A DNA stretch of 32,152 nt from positions 1 to 32,152 of the forward strand of contig JAIBBQ010000060.1 of assembly GCA_019694595.1 (NCBI GenBank), written 5' to 3'. The number at the start of each line of letters is the position of its first letter. Position 1 is the stretch's first letter. This DNA is from Myxococcaceae bacterium. Its GTDB lineage: Bacteria; Myxococcota; Myxococcia; Myxococcales; Myxococcaceae. The notes beneath the pieces were generated by a model. It did not search any database. It saw only the letters and a program-made list of their open reading frames with translations, and had not been told where the DNA came from. Below, piece by piece: positions 15,713 to 25,250 of the stretch. The translations under genes were made by a program, and so were the position numbers.

Positions 15713-16267
15713 ATGCGTTCCTTCCGCCACCCCGCGCTCGTCGCCCTGGTCCTCGCCGCCACCGCCCGCGCGCAGGCGCCCGAAGCCTTCCCGTCGAACG
15801 GCGAAGGCGTCACCGTGCACGTCGCCCCGGAGGACGCCGACCTGCGGCTGGTGCGGCTCACCCTGGGCGTCGGGCAGCTGGGGAACGTGGTCTCCACTTC
15901 GCGCGAGGTCTGCCGCGCCCCCTGCGACCGGCTGGTGGCCGCGCTCGCCGACAGCTTCCAGGTCGCAGGCCCGGGCATCACGACGTCGGACCCCTTCTCG
16001 CTGCGCGGCCACGGCCCCTCGGTGAAGCTGACGGTGACGCAGGGCTCCTCGACGGTGCACTCGGTCGGCGAGGTGCTCTTCGGCCTGGGCATCACCGCGC
16101 TGGTGGTGGCCGCGGCCTCGCTGCCCCTGAGCGCCGGCGTGCCGGTGCTGCGGCCGGGGGGCTACATCGTGGGCGGGGTCTCGCTCGGCACCGGCCTCGT
16201 CAGCGGCGCCATCGGCCTGTTCCTGCTGCTCACCAGCGCGACCCGGGTCGAGCTCGCCGAGCGCTGA
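15713..16267 (+). CDS. Small exported membrane protein of unknown function
   Basis: The 184-residue product starts with a signal peptide (ALVALVLAATARAQ). A short beta-rich domain follows with a close Cys pair, C67 and C71 (VCRAPC), of the type seen in PEGA-like envelope proteins. Two Gly/Leu-rich membrane segments follow at about 118-140 and 150-175. It lies 12 nt after the thioredoxin gene and is probably in the same transcription unit; the Cys pair could be a substrate of that thioredoxin. Convergent with the gene at 16274, six nt away. Confidence 0.7.
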   Translation: MRSFRHPALVALVLAATARAQAPEAFPSNGEGVTVHVAPEDADLRLVRLTLGVGQLGNVVSTSREVCRAPCDRLVAALADSFQVAGPGITTSDPFSLRGHGPSVKLTVTQGSSTVHSVGEVLFGLGITALVVAAASLPLSAGVPVLRPGGYIVGGVSLGTGLVSGAIGLFLLLTSATRVELAER

Positions 16268-16273
16268 GGGCGG

Positions 16274-16783
16274 TCAGGTGCCGTCCTGGCCCTTGAGCCG
16301 CAGCGGGGTGATGTCCACCTTGAGGAGGTAGTTGGCGCGGGCGTCGGACTCGACCTCGAGCAGGTGGTCGCCCACCCCCGAGAGGTCGGCGCTGCGGAAG
16401 ACGGTGCCGTTCTGCTCCGCTTCGCCCACGAAGGTGCGGCCGGAGACGGCGACGCGCACCCGCGAGCGGCAGCGCTCCTCGAAGAAGGTGAGCACCGTCT
16501 GGTCGCCCGCCCCCGAGACCTGGTCGAGCAGGAAGGTGAGCTTCACCGTCGCCGGCTCGAAGAGCTGGATGCCGAGCTGCCGCTTCCCGGGGAACCGGCC
16601 TTCCAGGTAGCTCTTGTCGCCCACCAGGCAGCCGGCGATCTCCGAGCAGATGGGCCACTCGCCGCCGCAGGTGTCCTGCACCCGGGTCCCGATGAACTCG
16701 GCCCGGGGGTTGCTGCACGCAGCAACGCCCATCAGGAGCGCCGCCTGCGCTAAAAGCCCCGCCATGCTCCGAGCCACCCTCAT
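16274..16783 (-). CDS. Lipoprotein of unknown function, 5' end overlapping a divergent gene
   Basis: The 169-residue protein begins MRVARSMAGLLAQ and has the lipobox GVAAC. The mature region carries five further Cys (for example DTCGGEWPIC and EERC) and is otherwise beta-rich; no family was recognised. ATG 16783 is preferred because GGAG lies 6 nt upstream and it gives a basic n-region. The alternative ATG 16765 has GGAG only 1 nt away. With either start, the coding region overlaps the divergent gene at 16764, so neither gene has its own upstream non-coding space. Confidence 0.75.
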   Translation of the reverse strand: MRVARSMAGLLAQAALLMGVAACSNPRAEFIGTRVQDTCGGEWPICSEIAGCLVGDKSYLEGRFPGKRQLGIQLFEPATVKLTFLLDQVSGAGDQTVLTFFEERCRSRVRVAVSGRTFVGEAEQNGTVFRSADLSGVGDHLLEVESDARANYLLKVDITPLRLKGQDGT

Positions 16784-17210
16784 CGCGGTCTCCATTGTCG
16801 TCGGCTGTGCGGCCTGTGGGAAGGGTGAGGATCCACTTCCCGCCAAGCCCCAGCTCAAGCTCGACCGCGACTCCATCGGCTTCGGCCAGGAGTTCAACAG
16901 CGGCACCTACATCGGCCAGTCGCCGCTGCAGTCGCTGCGGCTGGAGAACGCGGGCCAGCAGGACCTGACCATCTCCTCGGTCACCTTCATGGGGCCTTCG
17001 CAGTTCGCCTTCTCGCAGCCGCCGAAGACGACGCTCAAGTCGAAGGAATACACCTACGTGCAGCTGAGCTTCACCCCCACCGAGGCCAAGATCTACGAGG
17101 GGACGCTCACCATCGTCAGCAACGCCGACAACACGCCGATGAAGGCGGTGAAGATCTCCGGCCGCGGCATCGCCCCGCCAGACGCCGGCGTCAGCGACGG
17201 CGGCATGTGA
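16764..17210 (+). CDS. Lipoprotein with ASH/choice-of-anchor-D-like domain
   Basis: The 148-residue protein starts MLRATLIAVSIVVGC, a lipobox-like VVGC with lipidation at C15. The mature part is a single beta-sandwich: KLDRDSIGFGQEF opens it, SLRLENAGQQDLTI is the central strand pair and GTLTIVSNADNTP then VKISGRG closes it. This is the pattern of ASH/SPD-2/Hydin or choice-of-anchor D domains, which in bacteria are surface protein modules. It ends with Asp/Gly-rich tail residues. ATG 16764 is the only start that retains the signal; no good ribosome site precedes it. Its start codon lies inside the 5' end of the divergent gene. Confidence 0.8.
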   Translation: MLRATLIAVSIVVGCAACGKGEDPLPAKPQLKLDRDSIGFGQEFNSGTYIGQSPLQSLRLENAGQQDLTISSVTFMGPSQFAFSQPPKTTLKSKEYTYVQLSFTPTEAKIYEGTLTIVSNADNTPMKAVKISGRGIAPPDAGVSDGGM

Positions 17211-17256
17211 GTCACCGGGGCCGGCCGGGGCCCTCCGCCTTTCCAGGGAGTCCCTC

Positions 17257-19200
17257 GTGCCCACGCCCCGCGCCGTCCTCGGCTGTCTCCTCGTCCTCGC
17301 CCCGCTGGCCCGCGCCGCGCCCGACGCCGGCCGGCCCGACGCCGGTCCAGCAGCGCCCGCAGTCACTCCCGACGTCATGGTGCGCTACGCGCCGCCGCCG
17401 CTCGAGCCCGCGCTCGCCCAGCGCATCCAGCACCTGCTCGACGTGCGCTCGCCGTCGAACGCCCAGCTGTCGCCCGACGGGAAGCAGCTCTTCTTCACCT
17501 GGGCGGTGACCGAGGTCGCCCAGGTCTGGCGCCTCGACGGCCCGGGCCGCTTCCCGGTGCAGCTCACCGGCGGCGACGACCCCACGGAGCTCGTCGACGT
17601 GGCGCCCGACGGCAGCTTCCTCGTCGTCTCCCGCGACCGCAACGGCGAGGAGAACCCCGGGCTCTACCTGCTGCGCCCGGGCGGCGGCGCGCTCGAGCCC
17701 ATCCAGCACGTGGCCAAGGCGCGCGCCATCTTCCAGGCCATCAGCGACGACTCGAAGTTCGTCTACTTCCGCGCCAACGACGTGAAGGCCGACGCCTACG
17801 TGCTCTACCGCACCGAGGTCGCCACCCGGCGCCGCGAGGTGGTCTTCGAGCAGGAAGGGCTGTGGTCGCTCGCCGGCCTGCAGAAGAACGGGCACCTGGT
17901 GCTCTCGAAGATGGTGGGCCACCACCTCGACGAGGTCTTCGACCTCGACCCCGCCACCAAGGCGCTCACGCCGCTCTTCGGCCAGGGCGAGCGCGAGGGC
18001 TACTCGGTGGACCTGGGCGCGCGCGACGAGCTCCTGGTGCTCACCGCCAAGCTGGGCGAGTTCCGCCGCCTCTACCGCTGGCGCGCGGGCAGCCTCGAGC
18101 CCGTCACGCCGGAGCTGAAGGCCGACGTGGAGCGCTTCCTCGTCGACCCCACGCGGACCCGCATCACCACCCAGGTGAACGAAGGCGGCTTCACCCGGCT
18201 CAAGGCGTTCGACGCCAAGACCTTCAAGCCCCTGCCGGTGCCGGCGCTCCCGAGCGCGGACCACGTGCGGGCCGGCGAGAGCACGCCCGACGGGCGCTAC
18301 CAGGTGGTGCGCCTCGACCTGGGGACCACGCCCAACGTCACCCTGGTCCTCGACTGGAAGAAGGGCACCGCCACCCCCTGGCTCGAGGCGAGCCTCCCCG
18401 AGCTCGACCCGGCGCAGTTCGTCAGGCCGGCGCTCGAGCACTACCCCGCGCGCGACGGCACGCCGATTCCGATGTTCGTCTGGCGGCCGAAGGCGTGCGC
18501 CGCGCCCTGCCCGGTGGTGGTGAACTTCCACGGAGGCCCCGAGCTGCAGAGCCGCGCCGGCTTCAACGAGCTCGCGCAGCTCTTCGTGGGCGAAGGCTTC
18601 GTCTACGTGGAGCCCAACGTGCGCGGCAGCGACGGCTTCGGCAAGGCGTGGCTGCACTCCGACGACGGGCCGAAGCGGCTCGCCGTCATCACCGACATCG
18701 AGGACGCCTCGCGCCACATCCGCGCCGCGTGGGCCAAGGACGGCAAGGCCCCGCGCGTGGGCATCATGGGCGAGAGCTACGGCGGCTACGCGGCGATGCT
18801 CGGCCTCACCATGTTCGCGGGCGCGTACGACGCGGTGGTGGAGATGGTGGGCCCGAGCAACCTGGTCAGCTTCCTCGAGAACACCGCTCCGTACCGCCGG
18901 GCGATGCGCATCTCCGAGTACGGCGACCCGGTGAAGGACCGCGACGCCCTGCTCCAGCTCTCACCCGTCACCTACGTGAGCCGCGCGCAGGCGCCGCTCT
19001 TGATGATGCAGGGGGCGAACGATCCGCGCGTGCCGGTGAGCGAGGCGCTGCAGATGCTGAAGGCGCTCGAGCCGAAGGGCCAGCCGAACCAGCTCTACGT
19101 CTTCCCCGACGAAGGGCACGTGATGCAGCGCCACAGCAACAAGGCCCTGCTCTACGGCCACGCGGTGCGCTGGTTCGAGACGCACCTCAAGGCGCCCTGA
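17257..19200 (+). CDS. Exported S9-family serine peptidase (prolyl oligopeptidase/acyl-aminoacyl type)
   Basis: The 647-residue protein has a signal peptide (VLGCLLVLAPLARA), then a seven-bladed propeller region (about 55-390) that gates access, then an alpha/beta-hydrolase domain. The catalytic triad is complete: S507 in GESYGGYA, D589 in GANDPRVP and H621 in DEGHVMQR. The oxyanion region HGGPE is present upstream. Such enzymes cleave short peptides in the periplasm or outside. GTG 17257 is chosen because AGGGAG lies 6 nt upstream. It converges on the PPC-domain gene with 37 nt between stops. Confidence 0.92.
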   Translation: MPTPRAVLGCLLVLAPLARAAPDAGRPDAGPAAPAVTPDVMVRYAPPPLEPALAQRIQHLLDVRSPSNAQLSPDGKQLFFTWAVTEVAQVWRLDGPGRFPVQLTGGDDPTELVDVAPDGSFLVVSRDRNGEENPGLYLLRPGGGALEPIQHVAKARAIFQAISDDSKFVYFRANDVKADAYVLYRTEVATRRREVVFEQEGLWSLAGLQKNGHLVLSKMVGHHLDEVFDLDPATKALTPLFGQGEREGYSVDLGARDELLVLTAKLGEFRRLYRWRAGSLEPVTPELKADVERFLVDPTRTRITTQVNEGGFTRLKAFDAKTFKPLPVPALPSADHVRAGESTPDGRYQVVRLDLGTTPNVTLVLDWKKGTATPWLEASLPELDPAQFVRPALEHYPARDGTPIPMFVWRPKACAAPCPVVVNFHGGPELQSRAGFNELAQLFVGEGFVYVEPNVRGSDGFGKAWLHSDDGPKRLAVITDIEDASRHIRAAWAKDGKAPRVGIMGESYGGYAAMLGLTMFAGAYDAVVEMVGPSNLVSFLENTAPYRRAMRISEYGDPVKDRDALLQLSPVTYVSRAQAPLLMMQGANDPRVPVSEALQMLKALEPKGQPNQLYVFPDEGHVMQRHSNKALLYGHAVRWFETHLKAP

Positions 19201-19237
19201 AGTCGCTCAGGGCACGCGCACTCCGAGAGGCCCCGGG

Positions 19238-21457
19238 CTACGGGTTGAAGGTGAACTGGCACCCGGCGTCTCCCGCCGGCACCGCCGGGCAGCTGAACGC
19301 CCCGCCGTCGACCGAGTAGCCCTGCGGGTACGCCGCCACCGACTGCCGCAGCGTGTAGCGCAGCGGCGCGTTGGTGTTGCGGTCCACCGCGGCCACGCGC
19401 ACCGCGTAGTGGGTCGAGCGCACGAAGCGCGGCTCGAAGCAGAAGCAGCCCACCGCCTGCGCGGTCACCGTGGTCGACCCGCTGCCCTTGTTGCGGTCCC
19501 ACAGCACCTGCCGGTCGGTCAGCACCTTGCCGTACCAGGGCATCAGCCGGTCGGGCTGCCAGGCGAGCGGCTGCACCGGGCCCGCGCACGTTCCGCCGTC
19601 GTTCGGCGTGCGGTCGGCGTCGCACCACTCGACTTCCAGCACCAGGTCGCCCGGCACGTCACCTGCGTCGGCGTCGTGCTGGATTTCCCACTGCAGCGCC
19701 CAGGTGCGGTCGAAGGGCGCCGTCTGCCCGCCGGGGAAGTCGAACTCGAAGCGGTCCACGTCGCTGGGGAAGGCGTCGTAGTCGTTGGGCCCGCGGATGC
19801 CTTCGCCCCTGTCGATGTCTTCCGGGGTGCGGTTGATGAGCCGGCCGTAGCCGTACGTCAGCACCCCGGTCACCTGGCCGCTCATCGACGGCACCGGGAA
19901 GCTCCCCGAGCTCAGCGCGGCCACCTGCGTCTGCCCCGGCAGACCGAACCGCGTGGCGTCGTCGGGGTCGGCCTCGTAGGAGACCTGCAGCGCGTAGTCG
20001 ACGTCGTCGGCGTAGTCGTTGCCGTCGTCCTGCACGACGAGGAAGTAGCGCGCGGTGCCCGAGTGCGCGGGGATCGGCAGCGCCCCTTCCACGTTGCGCA
20101 GGTTCTTGAAGGTCACTTCCTCGTCGCGTTCCGCCAGCAGGCAGAGCGGCGGGTCCTGCGCCTTGCACAGCCCCTGCACCAGGCCTTCGGCGAGCGAGGC
20201 CGGCTCGTAGCCCTTGGGGCACAGCGTCGAGTTGGTGAGGCAGGCCACCTGCCGGTCCTGCGTCGTCGCCCCTTGCGTCACCTGCGTCAGCACCCGCACC
20301 TGCCGGTCGGGAAGGAGCGCCAGCGGGGCGAAGCGGCCGGGCCCCATGCCGCCGTTCAGCTTGTACCGCAGCACCGTGGGCACGCTCGACGGCGCGAGGT
20401 CGAGCGCGAAGATGTCCGGGTCGGGCACGTAGCCCAGCCGGCCGGTGATGCTCTGGCTCGCCCCCACGCCCATCGCCACCACCTTGGGGCTGGCGAAGGT
20501 GTCGTTGGGCTCCTGGGTGTCGAGGTCGTCGAAGAGCTTCACTTCGAGCGTGTACTTCTCGCGCAGGTCGCCCGGCACCGGGCCCGGCTCGTTGGCCGCC
20601 AGGTAGCCCTTCACCACCACCGTGTACTTGCCCGCCGTCGACAGGCGCGCCGTCGCCAGGTCCACCGCGTTGGCGCCCGCGCGCACCACGCCTTCGCTCA
20701 CCTGGATGCCCGCGGGGTCGAGCAGCACGTAGCTCGCGCGCAGCGGCGGCGCGGGCGTCAGCGCCGGCGCGGTGAGGTGGAGGTAGATGATCTTGCGCCC
20801 CGCGGGCGCGGTGAAGGTGAACTTGTCGACGTCGTTCTCCGTCGCCAGCGCGCCCTGCGCGGTGCCCACCTGCGCCGCCCCCATCGCCATCAGCGGAATG
20901 TCGGTGGGCGTGGTGTCGTTCGGCTCGTTCAGGTCGGGGTTGTCCAGCACCTCGACCTTCACCGTGTACGGGCTGCGCACGTCGATGTGCGGCTGCTGCG
21001 TCGCCATCTCGTCGCCCAGCACCAGCAGCACCTTCGCGTTGCTCTTGGAGTACGGAATGATGAGCTCGACCGGCCTGGGCGCCATCTGCCCGTGGCGGTC
21101 GATGGCCCGCCCCACGCCCGTCTTGCCGTCTTCTTCCAGCACGCTGACCGCCAGGTTCACCGGCGTGTTCTGCGCCGCGTAGCCGGCGGTGACGTGCAGC
21201 AGGCTGCGGCCGGTCAGGTTCCCCGGCAGCGCGGCCGAGTACCAGTCGGAGTCCTGCGCGACCGAGATGTACCCTTCCTTCGCCGTGCCCAGCGTCAGCT
21301 GGCACTGGGCGTCGTTCAGCGCCTCGTCGCGCGAGTTGCACACGTCGGGCGGCACGCCGCCGTCGGTGCAGTCGTCGACCTCGGGGTCGCACGCCGGCGC
21401 CGACGGAGGACAGGCACACAGCACCATCGCCACGGCGGCCAGGAAAACGCGTCTCAT
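19238..21457 (-). CDS. Cys-rich exported protein with repeated PPC-like domains
   Basis: The 739-residue protein begins MRRVFLAAVAMVLCAC, a signal with Cys at 14 and 16 that may be lipidated, followed by more Cys within residues 23-52. It repeats bacterial pre-peptidase C-terminal (PPC)-like beta-sandwiches: EPND motifs at 178-181 and 316-319, and the paired strand signature D-x-D-x-[FY] at DSDWY (69-73), DVDKF (209-213) and DPDIF (346-350), with another DVDRF later. PPC modules normally sit at the ends of secreted peptidases; here there is no peptidase. AAGGAG lies 6 nt before ATG 21457 and overlaps the stop of the upstream VWA gene, so it is the last gene of the VWA operon. Confidence 0.82.
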   Translation of the reverse strand: MRRVFLAAVAMVLCACPPSAPACDPEVDDCTDGGVPPDVCNSRDEALNDAQCQLTLGTAKEGYISVAQDSDWYSAALPGNLTGRSLLHVTAGYAAQNTPVNLAVSVLEEDGKTGVGRAIDRHGQMAPRPVELIIPYSKSNAKVLLVLGDEMATQQPHIDVRSPYTVKVEVLDNPDLNEPNDTTPTDIPLMAMGAAQVGTAQGALATENDVDKFTFTAPAGRKIIYLHLTAPALTPAPPLRASYVLLDPAGIQVSEGVVRAGANAVDLATARLSTAGKYTVVVKGYLAANEPGPVPGDLREKYTLEVKLFDDLDTQEPNDTFASPKVVAMGVGASQSITGRLGYVPDPDIFALDLAPSSVPTVLRYKLNGGMGPGRFAPLALLPDRQVRVLTQVTQGATTQDRQVACLTNSTLCPKGYEPASLAEGLVQGLCKAQDPPLCLLAERDEEVTFKNLRNVEGALPIPAHSGTARYFLVVQDDGNDYADDVDYALQVSYEADPDDATRFGLPGQTQVAALSSGSFPVPSMSGQVTGVLTYGYGRLINRTPEDIDRGEGIRGPNDYDAFPSDVDRFEFDFPGGQTAPFDRTWALQWEIQHDADAGDVPGDLVLEVEWCDADRTPNDGGTCAGPVQPLAWQPDRLMPWYGKVLTDRQVLWDRNKGSGSTTVTAQAVGCFCFEPRFVRSTHYAVRVAAVDRNTNAPLRYTLRQSVAAYPQGYSVDGGAFSCPAVPAGDAGCQFTFNP

Positions 21458-21468
21458 GCCCTTCTCCT

Positions 21469-23259
21469 TCACTGCTGCGGCCCGCACCCCAGGATGAAGT
21501 CTTCCGGCTTCACCGTCACCACCCCGTCGACGGGCAGCTTGATGCCGCCCACCGGGTAGCGCGGCAGCTGCGTGCGGAACGAGCGAATCACCGTGCGGCC
21601 GGTCGGGTCGTCACCCGGCTTCATCGCCGTCGACAGCCACACGTCGTTGTAGCCCGCGGCCCGGCGGAAGAGCGGCGCCCCGCCGTCGGGGTTGCCCGCG
21701 TCGCGGGTGTCGCGAATCGTCGGCGCCAGGAGCACGTTGTCCACGCGGAAGTGGAAGCACTGCCGGCCCTGGTCGTCGAGCGGGCCCGAGCGCACCAGGC
21801 CGTAGCGGTAGCCCTGCGCGGTGAGCTTGGCGTTGTCCACCGTGTGCGGGTCCATGTGCATCAAGAGCTCGTCGTGGTTCGACAAGCCATCGGTGTCGGG
21901 GTCCTGCCCCAGGTCCTTGCCCGACGGCTGGGTCTGCATCTGCCACTCGACCATGTCGGGAATGCCGTCGTCGTCGGAGTCCACCCGCTGGGCGTTGGTG
22001 CCGATGATCTGCTCGTCGCAGTCGAGCAACCCGTCGCAGTCGGTGTCCACGCCGCGCAGCGCCGGAGGACAGCCGGGGTCGAGCCCGCCGCCGTCGGGCA
22101 GCGGCATGTTGTTGGGCGTGAAGGCGCCGCCCAGCGCGCGGAAGTGCACCTCGACGCCGTCGGAGAAGCCGTCGCCGTCGGTGTCCCGCACCCAGGGGTT
22201 GGTCATCTCCGTGGCCTCGTCCTGGTCGGACAGGCCGTCGCTGTCGGTGTCGGCCTGGTCGTCCGGCGAGCCGGGCAGCGCGGAGAAGTTCGAGGCCACC
22301 AGCGTGTCGAGCTCGAAGGTGCGGCGCACCTGCCCGAAGCGGAAGTTGAGGAAGTTGATCGGCTCGTTGTTGCGGAAGTCGCGGAAGTCGCCGCCGCCGA
22401 TCTCCGACATCTTGAGCAGGCGCTCCGCGTCCTGGTTCACCTGCAGGAGCGGGCAGGCCCCGGGCGGAATGATGGGAATGCGGCAGGCGCTCCCGCCCAC
22501 CGGCCCGGTGCCGCCGTCGATGTCGCACTTGGTCGAGTCGATGGGCTGGGTCGGGCGGAACACGTGCACCGTGTTCACCTTCACGTCGTCCGCCAGGTCC
22601 TTCAGCTGGCGCACCCGGCGCACCGCGTCGCCGCAGAGCAGCTCGTCGTCCTGGTTGTTGGTGGGCTCGCCGTCGGACAGGAAGATGACCGAGTAGCGCG
22701 CGCGGGTGTCGTTGGCGGTGTTCTTGGTCATCAGCCGGGTGTTGGCGATGTCGCGGCTGATGATCTCGTAGATGTCGGCCAGCGGCTTCACGAAGTCGGT
22801 GGAGTCGCGGTTCGCCATGGTGCCCGGCGCCGCGAAGTTGAGCAGCCGCTGCTCCAGCGCCTGCTTGTCGGCCGGCGTGTAGTCGATGAGCCGGTCGAAC
22901 TGCCCGAGGCCCGTCTTGGTGAGGTACGCCGAGGTGCTGCCGGCGAAGAGCATCACCAGGAGCGAGATCTCCGGGTCCTGCGGCAGCGTGTTCATCAGCT
23001 CGACCAGCGCGGTGGCGCGCGAGCCACCCGGGTCGGTCTTGATCATCGACTGCGACGCGTCCATCGCCAGGAGGATCTTGATCGGCCGCACCACGTCGTT
23101 GGTCGACGGGGTGCAGAAGTCGCCGTCCAGCGCGATGGCGCGGTCGGCGGGCAGTTTGTCGAGCCGCCGCTCGTCGTACAGGTACGTGTCGGTGCACGCA
23201 CCGGTCACCAGCGCGAGGAACGCCAGCGCCGAGGCGATGCGCACTGCCCTCAATCTCAC
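21469..23259 (-). CDS. VWA-TSP3 surface lipoprotein (second paralogue)
   Basis: The 596-residue protein has a lipoprotein-like signal ending at C22 (LVTGAC). Its von Willebrand factor A domain keeps the MIDAS metal site D67-A-S69-Q-S71 and the later LSDGEP (D195). After about residue 335 come Asp-rich calcium loops of TSP3 type: DTDSDGLSD, DTDGDGFSD, DTDCDGLLD, DSDDDGIPD and DPDTDGLSN. The C-terminus shares a box with its two paralogues (GRQCFHFRVDNVLLAPT) and ends VKPEDFILG. GTG 23259 overlaps the stop of the upstream VWA gene (GTGA); GTG 23244 is an alternative start. A ligand-binding adhesin role at the cell surface is inferred from the domain types. Confidence 0.86.
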   Translation of the reverse strand: MRLRAVRIASALAFLALVTGACTDTYLYDERRLDKLPADRAIALDGDFCTPSTNDVVRPIKILLAMDASQSMIKTDPGGSRATALVELMNTLPQDPEISLLVMLFAGSTSAYLTKTGLGQFDRLIDYTPADKQALEQRLLNFAAPGTMANRDSTDFVKPLADIYEIISRDIANTRLMTKNTANDTRARYSVIFLSDGEPTNNQDDELLCGDAVRRVRQLKDLADDVKVNTVHVFRPTQPIDSTKCDIDGGTGPVGGSACRIPIIPPGACPLLQVNQDAERLLKMSEIGGGDFRDFRNNEPINFLNFRFGQVRRTFELDTLVASNFSALPGSPDDQADTDSDGLSDQDEATEMTNPWVRDTDGDGFSDGVEVHFRALGGAFTPNNMPLPDGGGLDPGCPPALRGVDTDCDGLLDCDEQIIGTNAQRVDSDDDGIPDMVEWQMQTQPSGKDLGQDPDTDGLSNHDELLMHMDPHTVDNAKLTAQGYRYGLVRSGPLDDQGRQCFHFRVDNVLLAPTIRDTRDAGNPDGGAPLFRRAAGYNDVWLSTAMKPGDDPTGRTVIRSFRTQLPRYPVGGIKLPVDGVVTVKPEDFILGCGPQQ

Positions 23260-25244
23260 GGAGCGTTCCCCACGCAGCGGGCCGGGTTCCCGATGGGGTC
23301 GAGCGCTTGAGGCTGCACGAAGTTCGACGGCTGCAAGGTCAGGTCGGGCCCCGCCGGCATGCGGATCGACGGCGGGTCGAACTGCGCCCACGCGCACGCC
23401 GCCTTCCAGGTGCCGTAGTCGGTGGCCACGCCGGACTCGGGCGCCTCGCCGAAGACCACGCGGAAGAGGTTGAAGCCCTGCTGGCCGGAGTTGCCCGCGC
23501 CCGTCTTCGCGCACTGGGTGGCCGACATCTCGTTGCGGCAGTTGGCCGCGGTGACCAGCCTCAGGTTGCTCACGGTGAAGTCGTAGCAGACCCGGCCGTC
23601 GGGCTGGATCTCCGCCACCGTCTCGTACTGGTAGGCCTCCTTGTCGAAGAAGGCCAGGTCGCGGCGGATCGGGCTCGAGCCGGCGCGCAGCTCGAAGGCG
23701 TCGGGCCGGGAATCGCCGTCGGTGTCCAGCGCCTGGGCGGTGGGCGAGAGCGGGTCGAGCCCGTAGCGCACCTCGAGCCCGTCGCCGATGCCGTCGCCGT
23801 CGCTGTCGTAGAGCCCTTCGTTGGTCTTGAGGTACCGCTCGGCGAACTGCGAGAGGCCGTCGCCGTCGGTGTCGCGGCACGAGCAGCCGAGCGACAGCGG
23901 CGAGGCCGGGTCGCAGCCGCGGGTGTCCTTCTGGTCGGGGCGGAAGCCGTCGTCGAAGTGGCGCACCTCGAACTCGTCGTCGAAGCAGTCGCCGTCGCTG
24001 TCCGCGTAGAAGCGGTTGGTCTTCGACGTGAAGCTGTTGTCGAGCGTGTCGTCGAGCCCGTCGCCGTCGGTGTCGAGGATGCGCTCGGCGGGCCCGGGCA
24101 CCGAGGTGCCCGCCTGCACCAGCAAGGTCTTCATCACGTTGCGCGAGGCGAGCGAGCTGTAGTCGAGCGCGCCCAGGCCCAGGTTCTGGATCTCGCCGTT
24201 GTTGAACTCCTGGTACACGCCGTTGCCCCGCTGGGCGATCTGGGTGAGCACGTAACGGGCGATCTTCTTGGCGGCCTGCGGGTACTGCGCCGGCGGCGTG
24301 TTCGGGTAGGTGCCGTAGATGTCCTGGCAGATGGGGCCGCAGGCGGCCACCGCGCCCTCGTTGAAGAGCAGCACGGTGTGCATGCGGATGTCGCCGATGT
24401 TGTGCTGCTGCTTCAGCTCGATGAGCTGATCGACGTAGCTGTACAGCTGGTAGTTCTGGTTGCGGTCGGTGCCCTTGACGAACCCGGTGATGGCGTCGGG
24501 GTCCATGGGGTCGATCTGGTTGCAGAAGTCGCCCGCGCCCGAGGAGTCGGCCCAGGTGAGGTCGGGGTTGTCGGCGTCGGCGTAGACCGAGAGGTTGTCG
24601 TTCGCCGAGCAGCGGGGGAACGGCGTGCCGTCGGTCAAGAACACCACCACGTACCGGGTGCGCGGCAACAGCTGCGGGTTCTTCTGCTCGGTCACCGCGA
24701 TGTCGCTGGCGATGATGCCGTACGCGTTGGACAGCGCGCCCTGGTAGTCGGTGCCCTTGCCGAGCTCCGACTGCAGCTGCGCCACGCGGGTGTCGAGCGT
24801 GGAATCGGGCGGCGCGAAGCGCGCCTGGTTCTGCCCCGTGTTGGGCGGCCACACGCCCTTCACGTTGGTCTCGAAGGGCACCAGCGCCACCTCGACGTTG
24901 GGCTGGCCCTTGAACTGGTCGAGCAGCTTCTTGAGCGCGCGCACCCGCGCCGGCTCGGTGACGCCCGGGGGCACCACGCGGGACGCGATCTGCTGGCAGA
25001 AGCCGCCGACTTCCTGGGCGCCCGGCGGGTCGGACACGCACATCGAGCCCGACTCGTCGATGATGAAGAGCACCTTCACCGGGAAGCCGTTGGGGTCCGG
25101 CGGCGAGGTGCACACCCGGCCCTTCAAGCTCAGCCGGTCGTCGAGGTTGTTCTCCTGCACTGCCTTGGGCTCGAGCAGCGCGCCCGTGCAGCCCGCGCCG
25201 AGCAGGACGACGACCAGCGCGCGCACCAGAGGACGGGAGACCAA
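23256..25244 (-). CDS. VWA-TSP3 surface lipoprotein (first gene of operon)
   Basis: The 662-residue protein carries a lipoprotein signal (VVVLLGAGC, C19). Its VWA domain is about 55-330 with an intact MIDAS motif D63-E-S65-G-S67 and TDG at D205. Residues about 390-520 hold five DxDxDG calcium loops (for example DTDGDGLDD, DSDGDCFDD, DSDGDGIGD). Then comes the box DGRVCYDFTVSNLRLV (549-564), shared with the two other VWA proteins here. The start is TTG 25244: a perfect AGGAGG (25251-25256) sits exactly 6 nt upstream, and no ATG or GTG is as well placed. It heads the operon that continues with the second VWA gene and the PPC gene, downstream of a hairpin terminator. Confidence 0.88.
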   Translation of the reverse strand: MVSRPLVRALVVVLLGAGCTGALLEPKAVQENNLDDRLSLKGRVCTSPPDPNGFPVKVLFIIDESGSMCVSDPPGAQEVGGFCQQIASRVVPPGVTEPARVRALKKLLDQFKGQPNVEVALVPFETNVKGVWPPNTGQNQARFAPPDSTLDTRVAQLQSELGKGTDYQGALSNAYGIIASDIAVTEQKNPQLLPRTRYVVVFLTDGTPFPRCSANDNLSVYADADNPDLTWADSSGAGDFCNQIDPMDPDAITGFVKGTDRNQNYQLYSYVDQLIELKQQHNIGDIRMHTVLLFNEGAVAACGPICQDIYGTYPNTPPAQYPQAAKKIARYVLTQIAQRGNGVYQEFNNGEIQNLGLGALDYSSLASRNVMKTLLVQAGTSVPGPAERILDTDGDGLDDTLDNSFTSKTNRFYADSDGDCFDDEFEVRHFDDGFRPDQKDTRGCDPASPLSLGCSCRDTDGDGLSQFAERYLKTNEGLYDSDGDGIGDGLEVRYGLDPLSPTAQALDTDGDSRPDAFELRAGSSPIRRDLAFFDKEAYQYETVAEIQPDGRVCYDFTVSNLRLVTAANCRNEMSATQCAKTGAGNSGQQGFNLFRVVFGEAPESGVATDYGTWKAACAWAQFDPPSIRMPAGPDLTLQPSNFVQPQALDPIGNPARCVGNAP

Positions 25245-25250
25245 GGGGAA

